Below, one piece after another: positions 54,281 to 63,056 of a stretch of 64,000 nt of DNA. The position numbers and the translations under genes were made by a program. Within the stretch, counting starts at the first letter, position 1. Every line of letters begins with the position of its first letter. Source of the stretch: Desulfotalea sp. (GTDB lineage: Bacteria > Desulfobacterota > Desulfobulbia > Desulfobulbales > Desulfocapsaceae); contig NVXR01000003.1 in assembly GCA_002733995.1 (NCBI GenBank), forward strand, positions 124,001-188,000, in the 5' to 3' direction. The notes below the pieces were generated by a model, which was given only the letters and a program-made list of their open reading frames with translations, was not told where the DNA came from and did no database searches.

Positions 54281-55590
54281 GTAACCTATGCAAAAATGAC
54301 ATAGCCCTTTCCTGCAAGGACCTCAGCTTTTCATACCAGCAAACCAAAGTGCTCCACAATATTTCTCTACAGTTTCATAAAGGGGAATTCATCGCCTTGC
54401 TGGGTAAAAATGGGGCCGGTAAATCCACCCTGCTATCCTGTCTGATAGGACTTTTACCATCTGATTTTAGCCACCTTGAAATCACCGGTTTAAACCCCTT
54501 AAGCGCCTCAAGAACTGCAATTGCCAGACAAGTCAGTTTCGTTCCCCAGGAACATGATGACATGTTTCCCTTTTCAGTTGTTGATGTTGTCGTAATGGGA
54601 AGAACTGTATATTTGGGTCCCTTTGGCGCCCCCCGTGATATTGACTACACCTCTGTCCATGAAATACTGGAAGAGCTCTACATATCCCACCTTAAGCAGA
54701 GGATTTATAACACACTTTCAGGGGGGGAAAAACAACTGGTGCTTTTGGCCCGCGCACTGGTCCAGACCAGAACAATGGTGTTTCTTGATGAGCCAACCAA
54801 CCATCTTGATTATAAGAACCGCTTCCAGATACTCGCGAACCTCAAAAAACAGTGCGTCGAAAACAACTCATGTGTCGTTGCATGCCTCCATGACCCAAAC
54901 TATGCCAATATTTTTGCAGACCGGGTGATTCTTATAAACGAGGGGCGGATCGTAGCAGATGGCAAGACTGATGAGATTATGACAGGAGAAGCAATCAGCA
55001 GATTATATGGTTTGGCTGTCAATCGTAGCAACAGAACCGTGGAACCCTGCTTCTGTCAACCCGCCTATGCGGGCAAGGTTCTCCTCCTTGTCGGTGCCAG
55101 TGGAAGTGGTAAAACAACGACCCTGCAAAAGATTCTTTCCAATAATAAGCAGCTGAATTTTGCAGGAATTATCTGCCCCGGAACCTGGAAAAACGATAAG
55201 CGCCACAGTAGTACCGTCATAAATATATCCACAGGTGAATCGACACTTTTTGCCAAAAGAAGTGACGAGTATGACAGCCCCTTTACCTTTTTCAAAAACG
55301 GACAAAAAGTCGCGGACCGGGCCCTTGTCGCAGAAGAACTACATGGGACAGACTGCATCATAGTCGATGAAGTGGGACCACTGGAACTACGAGATGGAGG
55401 GCATGCCCCCCAACTTCCCCCACTCTTATCTCTTGAAAAACCCAAACATATCTGGGCGATTCGTCCATCAATTGTAGCCCATGTCTGCAGTAAATGGATG
55501 CTCGTTGATCCAGTTATTATCGATGTAAACGATGCAAACGCAACCTCTCAAATCCAACATTTTCTAAAATCTAAGCAGGAAGGGCTGTAA
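54277..55590 (+). CDS. ABC transporter ATPase fused to a THEP1-like NTPase domain
   Basis: Two P-loop domains in one 437-residue chain. Residues of about 9-250 are a FecE/BtuD-type ATPase: Walker A GKNGAGKST, signature LSGGEKQ, Walker B MVFLDEPTNHLD and switch ACLHDPN. From about residue 263 a second NTPase begins: Walker A GASGSGKTT, then FAGIICPGTW and the Walker B-like IIVDEVGPLELRDGGH. That pattern resembles THEP1/DUF2478 nucleotide phosphatases. A Cys-containing linker CFCQPAYAGK joins them. FecE proteins are normally about 260 residues, so the second domain is an added function. It may process a nucleotide-bearing ligand or regulate transport. Confidence 0.85.
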   Translation: MSNLCKNDIALSCKDLSFSYQQTKVLHNISLQFHKGEFIALLGKNGAGKSTLLSCLIGLLPSDFSHLEITGLNPLSASRTAIARQVSFVPQEHDDMFPFSVVDVVVMGRTVYLGPFGAPRDIDYTSVHEILEELYISHLKQRIYNTLSGGEKQLVLLARALVQTRTMVFLDEPTNHLDYKNRFQILANLKKQCVENNSCVVACLHDPNYANIFADRVILINEGRIVADGKTDEIMTGEAISRLYGLAVNRSNRTVEPCFCQPAYAGKVLLLVGASGSGKTTTLQKILSNNKQLNFAGIICPGTWKNDKRHSSTVINISTGESTLFAKRSDEYDSPFTFFKNGQKVADRALVAEELHGTDCIIVDEVGPLELRDGGHAPQLPPLLSLEKPKHIWAIRPSIVAHVCSKWMLVDPVIIDVNDANATSQIQHFLKSKQEGL

Positions 55591-55592
55591 CC

Positions 55593-56333
55593 ATGGAGAG
55601 TATGTTTTTATTTAAAATACTGGCTGTTTTTAACATTGTAGTTCTCCTTACAATATTGTTTTTCCCTCCATACCAAGGGAAAAAATTATTGTGGTATAGC
55701 TCTGTAATACTCTGGGTCATGCAACTGCTCTGTCACTTTTCCCATGCGGGCCTCTATTCTCTATCCGGAATCGTCCCCACATGTACTATAGCCGCCATTA
55801 TTCTCGGTCTCTGCCAGTGTATAACCCTGCATTACGATTCCAGTTCCAAAAGACCTTTTTTCACAGCTCTTTTGCTGCTTTCTCTCGTCCTAGCCAGCCT
55901 CGTTCCCGATGAAGCCTTCCATGATTCCTTCATGATGACATACATTTTTGCTGTCCTCTTTTTCCTCTCACGCCCTTTTAGTCTTGGATTCACCCTATTT
56001 TCTCTTGCAGGAATGGCCGATATCCTCACGACTAAAAGCAATACTGGCAATAATTCCCGAATGAGTAAGACAAGTAAAGATGCCGCTTTTATGGCTTCAA
56101 TAATCTTCCTTGGGGGAGAAATCATAGGCTGCTACTGGGGGTTTTTGGGCTGGGGAACGACTTGGCGTTGGAGCGGTAATTTTCAATTCTCCGCAATGCT
56201 CTTTGTGCTCTTCATGGTTTCTCTACACATTCCGGCAACCCTGTTTCGCACAAAACGCGGTCATGATATCTTTTTTTCATTACCTCTACTCTGTATTGCA
56301 CTCTGTATTGTCCTGGCTAAGGTGATCTCGTGA
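55593..56333 (+). CDS. CcsA-like polytopic membrane protein (divergent)
   Basis: Integral membrane protein of 246 residues with about seven helices. The region WGFLGWGTTWRWSGNFQF followed by SLHIP (about residues 190-225) resembles the tryptophan-rich heme-binding WWD segment and following His of CcsA/ResC cytochrome c assembly proteins. The usual Asp after the last Trp is Ser here. A His pair lies in CHFSHAGLY near residues 46-54. The gene sits between the ABC ATPase and a ResB-like gene with overlaps, and CcsA normally pairs with ResB, which strengthens the call. It may bind or move heme; the role inside a TonB block is unknown. Confidence 0.6.
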   Translation: MESMFLFKILAVFNIVVLLTILFFPPYQGKKLLWYSSVILWVMQLLCHFSHAGLYSLSGIVPTCTIAAIILGLCQCITLHYDSSSKRPFFTALLLLSLVLASLVPDEAFHDSFMMTYIFAVLFFLSRPFSLGFTLFSLAGMADILTTKSNTGNNSRMSKTSKDAAFMASIIFLGGEIIGCYWGFLGWGTTWRWSGNFQFSAMLFVLFMVSLHIPATLFRTKRGHDIFFSLPLLCIALCIVLAKVIS

Positions 56334-57187
56334 ACAATAAAATACGTTCTGCTTTTTATTCAATTACCACCGCTTATATTCTCTTTGCTCTTTTGGCGGT
56401 GATTTTTGCTGTGGGAAGTCATCTTGCGGGAACAGCCGCAATAGAACCGATATTTAGTCAAATGAACGCCACACACATTTGGACATGTCTCGGTTCTATA
56501 ATCGCCAATACGACACTCCTCATCTGGTTACTTGCACTTGTTGTAATCGCCGGTGCTCTGTTTGTGAACACCCTATGCTGCACGAGCCGGTTGGTAAAAC
56601 AGAGCTGGTTTAACGGCTCGAAAAGCAAGGCGCCATTCCGTTTGCAAACCATGGCCTTTATCCATGTCATTGCCCTGCTTGTCATCATTTTTCACGCCCT
56701 TGATGTCGGCTTGATACAACGCAATAATCCAGTCAACATCATGGAATCAGAAAGCCAGATCCTAGGAAAATACCGCCTACAAGTTAATAAAATATCCTAC
56801 GTGACCGATCGAAAAATTATTACAGAATCAGAGACAGGCAAACGAACCCCAAGTTTTAAAATCCCTAAAGAACTTTTTTCTATTACTGATAACAAGGCTG
56901 AAATCTCACTGTATCTGGGAGAAAAGTTAGTTACAAAATCAGATATTAGGCTCTTTGATCCGCTCAGTGTTGGTGGATCTTTTTTTATCCTCGACGGATT
57001 TTTCATACCGTACAACAGTGACAAAATAGGCCTCTCAATCCACTATATGTACAACCCTCTGGTGTACCCATTTTTTGCCATCTACATCATTCTATTTTCT
57101 GCATTACTCTTCCAATGGTTCAAGAATCGCTATCGATTTAAGAGTATTAACACTATAAAAACCACAAAAAGATCAGCAACAAAATGA
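56330..57187 (+). CDS. ResB-like membrane protein
   Basis: Membrane protein of 285 residues. Three hydrophobic helices fall in the first 140 residues, followed by a soluble, probably periplasmic domain (about 140-240) and a last helix near 244-264. This order, together with GKYRLQVNKISYVTD at the start of the soluble part and YNPLVYPFFAIYIILF at the last helix, resembles short ResB/Ccs1 proteins, partner of CcsA in cytochrome c assembly system II. No CxxCH substrate or thiol partner gene is in the block. It overlaps the genes on both sides by four bases. Confidence 0.62.
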   Translation: MNNKIRSAFYSITTAYILFALLAVIFAVGSHLAGTAAIEPIFSQMNATHIWTCLGSIIANTTLLIWLLALVVIAGALFVNTLCCTSRLVKQSWFNGSKSKAPFRLQTMAFIHVIALLVIIFHALDVGLIQRNNPVNIMESESQILGKYRLQVNKISYVTDRKIITESETGKRTPSFKIPKELFSITDNKAEISLYLGEKLVTKSDIRLFDPLSVGGSFFILDGFFIPYNSDKIGLSIHYMYNPLVYPFFAIYIILFSALLFQWFKNRYRFKSINTIKTTKRSATK

Positions 57188-57996
57188 TAAAAAAATCAGT
57201 TTTTCATTTTTTAACGTCCCTGCTCATAATAACGACAAACCAATGTTGGGCCATGGAGAGTAAGCCAATCCAACTGCACCAGCGCCTGGAACAAGCCGTT
57301 AATAGTGCCTCCACTGTCGGTACAAAAACCGCTGCATGGCAACAGGAAAAGCAGTTCCTTCTAACGGAGATCCAAGACCTTGAGCTGAAAACAGCTTGGG
57401 CCGATTTTCAATTAGAAAAAACAAAAAAATGGCTTACAACTGAACAGACTAACACCAGAACACTCGAAACAAACCTGCAAAACGGTGCCGCTACCCGAGA
57501 ACAGCTAGAGCCGTTTCTTGAGTTACTCTATGCAGAGCTTGAAACCCATATCAATTCCGACCTCCCCTTCTTGCAGCAAGAAAGAAATAGACGACTGGCA
57601 CACATACGCTTAACCCTTGATGACCCAGAAGCACCACTCTCGGATAAGCTTGGCAGGCTTCTCAGGGCTATCCAGGTAGAAGTTGATTACGGTTACAGCA
57701 TAGACGTAACCAAGGACCTTGTAACAACCCCTAAAGGAGAAACAACCCAGGCCTCAATTTTTCGGCTCGGGCGCCTGTCACTCTTGCGTTTACTAAATAA
57801 CGGAACCCAGATCGAGCGGTACAACAAAAAGACGAACACCTGGATGCACCTTACGGACGACTCCATACATGAGGTTGAAAAGGCAATGGAGATTGCCCGT
57901 AAAAAACGGGTTAGCACCCTACTTTTTCTCCCCATCGGACATGGGGCATCAACTGTAAACGACACTAATGTAAACGAGCAAAAGAGGACGAATTAA
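57184..57996 (+). CDS. DUF3450 family periplasmic coiled-coil protein
   Basis: Exported protein of 270 residues with a signal peptide ending near CWA. Residues of about 28-140 form a long coiled coil, and a compact C-terminal domain follows (SIFRLGRLSLLRLL, TNTWMHLTDD). This is the standard partner gene upstream of TtpC-type TonB motors in Vibrio and many Proteobacteria; its exact role is unknown. The start overlaps the ResB-like stop, and the stop overlaps the next ATG (TAATG). Confidence 0.88.
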   Translation: MIKKSVFHFLTSLLIITTNQCWAMESKPIQLHQRLEQAVNSASTVGTKTAAWQQEKQFLLTEIQDLELKTAWADFQLEKTKKWLTTEQTNTRTLETNLQNGAATREQLEPFLELLYAELETHINSDLPFLQQERNRRLAHIRLTLDDPEAPLSDKLGRLLRAIQVEVDYGYSIDVTKDLVTTPKGETTQASIFRLGRLSLLRLLNNGTQIERYNKKTNTWMHLTDDSIHEVEKAMEIARKKRVSTLLFLPIGHGASTVNDTNVNEQKRTN

Positions 57997-59414
57997 TGCG
58001 TATTTTCCACCTCAGCAACAGCTTTATCCTCTTTATTATCTGGTCAATCGTTACCCCTGCAATTTCTCTCTGCGCCCAACCGACCCCAGAGAGTCATTGG
58101 CAAAACAACGCCAGACGAATACTTCAGCTCAGCCGAGAAATCGATGAACGGACCGCTTCGTCAGCCCAATATGAAAATGCGGACAAGACCCAGTTAACAA
58201 AAAGATTAAAGAACCTCCAACAACACCTTACCGCCACCGAAAAAGACCTCACCTTAGCCAGAAAAAATCTCAGCAAAATTTCCACCAACAGGGCAAAACT
58301 AGCCGACAAATATCAGCGGGAAATGGCCGATATGAAAACGGTTGAAGGCATCGTCAAAACTGCTCTTCATAAATCCATTGCCCAATGCAACAACAGTCCC
58401 GTTGCATCACTACATCCATATCGTTTAAACCAGCTCAAAGAACTTGCCACCGGGGAATTCTTCCTGAGAATCAAGGATATGCAAAAGTATACAGATCTCC
58501 TTTTTGCCGATATGCGAGATACAGGCCTCACAGAAGCACGAAAAACCGAGGTTATAGATGTAAACGGTCGCAGTACAGAACAACTTTTATATCGAGCGGG
58601 TGGTTTTTTTCTTGGCTACCAAGACGGTGACAAGGGAATCTTTGCCCTGCCCCAGGGCAAGTTGCCCCCCACCTCACTTATGGGATCGAACCTAAGCTCA
58701 AAAACATTAGTCTCCTGGATTAGTGGAGAGTCAGACATCCTACCTATGGATATTACAGGTGGCACAGCATTTAATGCAATCCAACAGGAACAGGGGATTA
58801 ACGACTGGGTGGAAGCGGGTGGTCTTCTCCTTTATCCGATCCTTCTAGCAGGCCTTATCGGCACACTGGTAACCCTCCTCAAAACAATTCATCTGTTTTC
58901 CCAAAAGCGAATATCCAAACAGCTCAAAGATGAAATCTTTTTACATATCCAAACAGAAACCGCAGAAGACACTCTACTCCCCACATTGCATCGCTGTCCC
59001 GCCGCCAAAGTGATGTACGCCTGCCTTACCTGTAAAGATAAAGGACTTGATGCAATAGACAGTATTATGGAGGAGTCAATAATACGGGAACAATCCCGGC
59101 TTGAAAGATTTTTATCCACCGTAGGCGTCCTCGCCTCTATTTCTCCCCTACTTGGACTCCTTGGAACGGTTACGGGAATGATAGACACCTTCCAGGCCAT
59201 AACCATCTATGGAACTGGCGATCCCCGCATGATGTCAACCGGTATAAGTGAAGCACTTATCACAACCCAGGCGGGTCTTGGGGTTGCTCTTCCGCTTCTT
59301 TTAGCACATCATTTTTTAAAGAGACGGGTGGCAGCACTTGTGGCAGATATGGATGAAACGGGTTGGGGAGTGAGTGCTTTACTTGCAGGACGCTCAAAGT
59401 GTGAGACAGAATAA
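57996..59414 (+). CDS. TtpC-like MotA/TolQ/ExbB proton-channel protein with periplasmic coiled coil
   Basis: Inner-membrane component of TonB2-type energy systems. The 472 residues include a signal peptide, a long periplasmic coiled coil (about 27-130), a small soluble domain, and three transmembrane segments in the ExbB-like part (about 268-455). That part has SPLLGLLGTVTGMIDTFQAI and STGISEALITTQAGLGVALP, the proton-channel signatures. It accompanies, rather than replaces, the smaller ExbB encoded next. Confidence 0.9.
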   Translation: MRIFHLSNSFILFIIWSIVTPAISLCAQPTPESHWQNNARRILQLSREIDERTASSAQYENADKTQLTKRLKNLQQHLTATEKDLTLARKNLSKISTNRAKLADKYQREMADMKTVEGIVKTALHKSIAQCNNSPVASLHPYRLNQLKELATGEFFLRIKDMQKYTDLLFADMRDTGLTEARKTEVIDVNGRSTEQLLYRAGGFFLGYQDGDKGIFALPQGKLPPTSLMGSNLSSKTLVSWISGESDILPMDITGGTAFNAIQQEQGINDWVEAGGLLLYPILLAGLIGTLVTLLKTIHLFSQKRISKQLKDEIFLHIQTETAEDTLLPTLHRCPAAKVMYACLTCKDKGLDAIDSIMEESIIREQSRLERFLSTVGVLASISPLLGLLGTVTGMIDTFQAITIYGTGDPRMMSTGISEALITTQAGLGVALPLLLAHHFLKRRVAALVADMDETGWGVSALLAGRSKCETE

Positions 59415-59944
59415 TGCAAGAATTATACGTACAATTCCAGCACTATATACAAACAGGAGGTATCACAATGTACCCGTTGATCCTCTGCTGTTTCTCTATG
59501 TGGCTGCTCATAACCTACCATCTTCCACTCTGGCGACAGTCTCTGCCCCAGCAAACAAACCAGTTGAAAAAGCAGTACATGGCGATACCAACAGACAGTA
59601 GCAGGCACAACAGGCGGGCCTATGATTTCCTGCTCAACAAAAATTACCATGGGGCCGTTAAGGGGCTTTCAACTATCAAGCTATTAGCAACTATTGCCCC
59701 CCTGCTTGGACTTTTTGGTACAGTAACAGGAATGATCAACACCTTTGAATCCGTTGCAATTTTTGGTCTTGGTAACCCTAAAGCTCTGGCCGCAGGAATC
59801 TCTGAGGCGATGATAACAACCCAGTTCGGATTGCTCATTGCTCTACCCGGAATTTTATTCGTTTTTTTCCTCCAACGACAAGTCCACCGGGATCATACGA
59901 AAATCAAACAACAGACAGCTTCACTTGTACAACGCAGGAGTTAA
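59414..59944 (+). CDS. exbB: ExbB/TolQ-family proton channel subunit
   Basis: Small ExbB of 176 residues of the TonB2 type. Three transmembrane segments are seen, with APLLGLFGTVTGMINTFESV near residues 94-113 and LAAGISEAMITTQFGLLIALPG near 125-146 lining the proton path. It overlaps the TtpC stop (ATAATG) and precedes exbD by three bases. Confidence 0.92.
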   Translation: MQELYVQFQHYIQTGGITMYPLILCCFSMWLLITYHLPLWRQSLPQQTNQLKKQYMAIPTDSSRHNRRAYDFLLNKNYHGAVKGLSTIKLLATIAPLLGLFGTVTGMINTFESVAIFGLGNPKALAAGISEAMITTQFGLLIALPGILFVFFLQRQVHRDHTKIKQQTASLVQRRS

Positions 59945-59947
59945 AAC

Positions 59948-60349
59948 GTGAGACGACGCCAATACTCGGATGACCTCCCAGAAATAGATATGACACCTCT
60001 TATAGATATGGTGTTTATCCTTCTTATATTTTTTATTGTTGCAACTAGCTTTGTCAGAGAGTCTGGAATTGAGGTAGAACGGCCCCAGGCTGCATCAGCC
60101 ACCAGTAAAGAAAACGTATCTATGATCATTGGTTTAACAAGTTCAGGAAGGATTTTCATTGAAGGCCATGAAATTGATATTCAAAATATCAAGGGTCGAA
60201 TGGACTCTTTTTTGGCAGAGGTACCAGGTGGTTCTGTTGTTATTACAGCAGATAAATCATGCCCCACCGGGATCACCATACAGGTACTTGACTCATGCAG
60301 GCTCGCGGGCGTAAAAAACCTGAGTGTTGCTGCTACAGTTGGAGAATAA
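59948..60349 (+). CDS. exbD: ExbD/TolR-family protein
   Basis: Inner-membrane ExbD of 133 residues with a GTG start and GGAG upstream. A short basic N-terminus is followed by EIDMTPLIDMVFILLIFFIV, with the protonatable Asp at residue 19 or nearby inside the single helix. The periplasmic domain (about 45-133) contains TADKSCPTGITIQVLDSCR, with two Cys that could form a disulfide. It forms the motor with ExbB and TtpC. Confidence 0.93.
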   Translation: MRRRQYSDDLPEIDMTPLIDMVFILLIFFIVATSFVRESGIEVERPQAASATSKENVSMIIGLTSSGRIFIEGHEIDIQNIKGRMDSFLAEVPGGSVVITADKSCPTGITIQVLDSCRLAGVKNLSVAATVGE

Positions 60350-60353
60350 GGTC

Positions 60354-61019
60354 ATGGGAGGGACTATTATCTTACGAAGTTGTTCATCTCTTTTCTTCGC
60401 CAGTCTTATTACCCTCTCGCTCTGTCTTCTCGCCCCTATTATGGGCCATAAGACAGAGGTTGTGTTTATAGATCCGCTTACACCAATCCGGCTAACCCCT
60501 GCCCCAAAACAACAAGCTACGCCTCCCAAAAAACAACAAAAGCCACAAACAATCGCGCCCCTGCCCAAGCTCCCAGCCCCCCCATCTCCCAAGCAACCTC
60601 CACTTAAAAAGATCACTGCCTTGATGCGACCGCTACAGGTTGAACTACCACCACTGCGCGCCGCTTCAATTCCCTCCCCCCCCCTTCCGGATACGGCAAC
60701 ACTTAACAGTGGTTTTGCCGCCGGCATATTTGATCTTAGCGCCGTGGATACCCCACCCAGAGTACAGAAATATATCCCGCCTCTTTACCCCGCGAAAGCC
60801 AAAGGAAAAGGGTTGGAGGGCAGCGTTGTCATTCGTTGCATTGTTACCCCAAAAGGTCGGGTAAGAGATATGCGAGTTATCTCCTCAGAACCTTCTGGAT
60901 ATTTCGACAGGGCCGCTCTTAAGGCCGTGGCAAAATGGACTTTTATAGCCGCTAAAGCAGGCGGAAAACGAGTGGCGGTTTATGTCGATATTCCAATAAC
61001 CTTTACCCTGGATTTATGA
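60354..61019 (+). CDS. tonB: TonB family energy transducer
   Basis: Links the ExbBD motor to the outer-membrane receptor. I chose the ATG at 60354 (GGAG and AAGG just upstream) over an earlier frame start at 60324, giving 221 residues. An N-terminal transmembrane helix (about 10-28) precedes a Pro/Lys-rich periplasmic spacer (about 45-110) of the PPKKQQKP and LPAPPSPKQPP type. The C-terminal TonB domain (about 140-221) has YPAKAKGKGLEGSVVI and FDRAALKAVAKWTF. The spacer is of normal length. Its stop overlaps the TPR gene start. Confidence 0.94.
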   Translation: MGGTIILRSCSSLFFASLITLSLCLLAPIMGHKTEVVFIDPLTPIRLTPAPKQQATPPKKQQKPQTIAPLPKLPAPPSPKQPPLKKITALMRPLQVELPPLRAASIPSPPLPDTATLNSGFAAGIFDLSAVDTPPRVQKYIPPLYPAKAKGKGLEGSVVIRCIVTPKGRVRDMRVISSEPSGYFDRAALKAVAKWTFIAAKAGGKRVAVYVDIPITFTLDL

Positions 61020-62272
61020 TGAAAATGGTTATTGTACATATCTATACGCTTGTGCTGTTCCTGCTTACATTACTTCCGTCAACAGCCACCGCTCAACACC
61101 TAAGCCAGCAGGAATATTCTATTTTACACAAAGTCTATACCTGTATTGAACAGGGGGAGTTTGAAGCTGGCCTTGCCCAGCTGCACGTACTTCTCAAAAG
61201 AAAGAGACCGAGCTCCTACACCTTTTCCTACGCAGCTCTTTGTTACAGCAACATGGGAGAAGAAGCCAAAGCAATCGATGTTTTGAAACGCGCTGTTACC
61301 ATCTTTCCACAACAAACTGGCCTTTGGCAGAATCTCGGTATTTTACAAATGCAGATAGGGGATTATGACAGGGCAATAGACAGTTTTACAACGCTTCTAA
61401 GTCTCCAGGACAAAGAGGATCCTTCGATTCGTTACAACCTTGCCTTCGCCTTTTATCGACAAGAAAACTTTCACCAGGCCTTGAGCACAGTGCAGCCCCT
61501 CACCAAAAACAATTTATGTAAACGTCATTGGCTTCTTTTACAAATATACTGTGAAATGGGCCTGAAAAACTGGGCCACAGCAGAAACGGATGGCTTGCGA
61601 CTACTTGCTCTTAGCCCTAACAGCAGCTCCGTATGGTCACTGCTCGGTAATATTGCCCTCAACAGGGAAAATCATTCCGGGGCGACCGCCTATCTTGAAA
61701 TCGCCAATATCCTCACGCAAGAAAACACTGCAAGCAACACTATAGCCAACCTCTATGGGGCACAATCAGCCTGGAATGAATTGATTAGATATCAGCACAT
61801 TATCAATAAACCTACGATTGATATCGTAGAGAACATGCTCAGGTCTTGCCAATATAAACGTGCATTAACAGAGGTGGAAACGATTCCAGAAACAGCAGAG
61901 AGTATGACTGAAGCTTTTCTCAAGGGACAGATCCTCTTTTCGCTTGGCAAAAATAAGGCTGCGGTACAGGAATTACTGCGTGTAGAAAAACTGCCTTTCA
62001 CATTAGGCATGGGGAATGATACTTCGAAGAAAAAGAACAAAACAATACGACGAAAACGCAACCGTCTTATAGCCAGAACACTGCTACTTGCCGGTCAAAT
62101 CCTCTGGCTGGACCACAGGTGGCTGGAAGCAAGGGATGTTTTTAAAAGGCTCGAACTACAATCAGGTCATGAGACACTAGGGAAAAACCTCGCGCGATGC
62201 ATGCAAAGTTTACTCCTTGAAAAGAAAACTCCAATTAAACAGCCAGGGCTCTACTCCCCACCTCTAACCTAG
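61016..62272 (+). CDS. Exported TPR-repeat protein of the TonB2 system
   Basis: Periplasmic or outer-membrane-associated tetratricopeptide protein of 418 residues, last gene of the block. A signal peptide ends near ATA (residue 26). TPR-like helices follow from about 30 to 260, for example AALCYSNMGEEAKAIDVLKR and WQNLGILQMQIGDYDRAIDS, and less regular helices follow to the end. A TPR gene closes most TtpC-type clusters and is proposed to help TonB function. The segment near residue 340 is very basic (KKKNKTIRRKRNR). Confidence 0.88.
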   Translation: MMKMVIVHIYTLVLFLLTLLPSTATAQHLSQQEYSILHKVYTCIEQGEFEAGLAQLHVLLKRKRPSSYTFSYAALCYSNMGEEAKAIDVLKRAVTIFPQQTGLWQNLGILQMQIGDYDRAIDSFTTLLSLQDKEDPSIRYNLAFAFYRQENFHQALSTVQPLTKNNLCKRHWLLLQIYCEMGLKNWATAETDGLRLLALSPNSSSVWSLLGNIALNRENHSGATAYLEIANILTQENTASNTIANLYGAQSAWNELIRYQHIINKPTIDIVENMLRSCQYKRALTEVETIPETAESMTEAFLKGQILFSLGKNKAAVQELLRVEKLPFTLGMGNDTSKKKNKTIRRKRNRLIARTLLLAGQILWLDHRWLEARDVFKRLELQSGHETLGKNLARCMQSLLLEKKTPIKQPGLYSPPLT

Positions 62273-62276
62273 TCCG

Positions 62277-62294
62277 ACGTTGGAATACCAACGT
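62277..62294. terminator. Possible terminator between the TPR and thioesterase genes
   Basis: Perfect 7-base stem ACGTTGG-AATA-CCAACGT just after the TPR stop, with TTTTTT about ten bases further. The genes converge here, so some termination is expected. The stem is short. Confidence 0.4.
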
Positions 62295-62299
62295 ACTAC

Positions 62300-62818
62300 T
62301 TACATTTTTTCGGGGATATCTACAAATTCAGGGTCGTTAGCATCGCTGAGAACCTTCCAGTCTTCACCATTATGATCAAAATCAGCGATTTTATCGATAT
62401 CCATCTTCAAATATTTACCCTGCCCTGTCACCGCCACAGAACCATCAGCGAGAATAATTTCCCCTTCCCCAAGAAAATAACGGTTTTTCTCAGAAACCAC
62501 CCTAGCCAACACGCGCACCTCTTCATTTAAAGGTATGGGCTTTCTAAGTTTCATTGAGAAATCGATTGTTACCCCCCAAACACTACCGGTCCCACTTATT
62601 ATGATGGCTCGCCCAATAGTTTCATCAAGTATGGTGGCAGCAATCCCTCCATGCAGCCTTCCAGGGTAACCCTGGTGTTGTTCTGCTGGTTGAAATATCG
62701 CCATCAGCTGACCATCTTCCAATTCGTAGAAATTGCTTTTTAAACCAAAGGCATTATCTACACCACAGACAAAACACATTTTTGAACTAGGTTGTTTTTT
62801 CTCAATTTTTAGACGCAT
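62300..62818 (-). CDS. Hotdog-fold thioesterase (PaaI-like)
   Basis: Predicted acyl-CoA thioesterase of 172 residues. The hotdog signature LHGGIAATILDETIG near residues 56-70 contains the catalytic-type Asp/Glu and the His-Gly-Gly turn. An N-terminal CFVCGVDNAFGL segment is common in this subgroup. The C-terminal 25 residues extend beyond the fold. It is the last gene of a minus-strand operon with a small protein, a YkgJ protein and an AMMECR1 protein. Confidence 0.85.
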   Translation of the reverse strand: MRLKIEKKQPSSKMCFVCGVDNAFGLKSNFYELEDGQLMAIFQPAEQHQGYPGRLHGGIAATILDETIGRAIIISGTGSVWGVTIDFSMKLRKPIPLNEEVRVLARVVSEKNRYFLGEGEIILADGSVAVTGQGKYLKMDIDKIADFDHNGEDWKVLSDANDPEFVDIPEKM

Positions 62819-62824
62819 GGGAAC

Positions 62825-63028
62825 CTACCTTCTATTAAGATTACACTCTTGGGTCAAGTCGATTGCATTATTCAGGTTCTGAAAAAACCTGTTTGTCTCT
62901 TCTGTTTCCCCACCCAATGTCAGCAACTCTTCATACATGCTGAAAAGCCTTGTTAAGACGTGGGTGGCCTCTTCTTCATCGATATCCCCGAGTGCTTCCC
63001 ATATTTCATTTGGACTTCTCATCATCAC
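62825..63028 (-). CDS. Small helical hypothetical protein
   Basis: 67 residues, rich in Glu and Leu, predicted mostly helical (SPNEIWEALGDIDEEEATHV), with a possible start at the first or third of three Met codons. No family was recognised. Its position, 6 bases before the thioesterase gene and 28 bases after the YkgJ gene on the same strand, makes it likely real and co-transcribed. No signal peptide or metal motif is seen. Confidence 0.65.
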   Translation of the reverse strand: MMMRSPNEIWEALGDIDEEEATHVLTRLFSMYEELLTLGGETEETNRFFQNLNNAIDLTQECNLNRR

Positions 63029-63056
63029 GTCCCGTGTACATTATAAATATGTTTTC

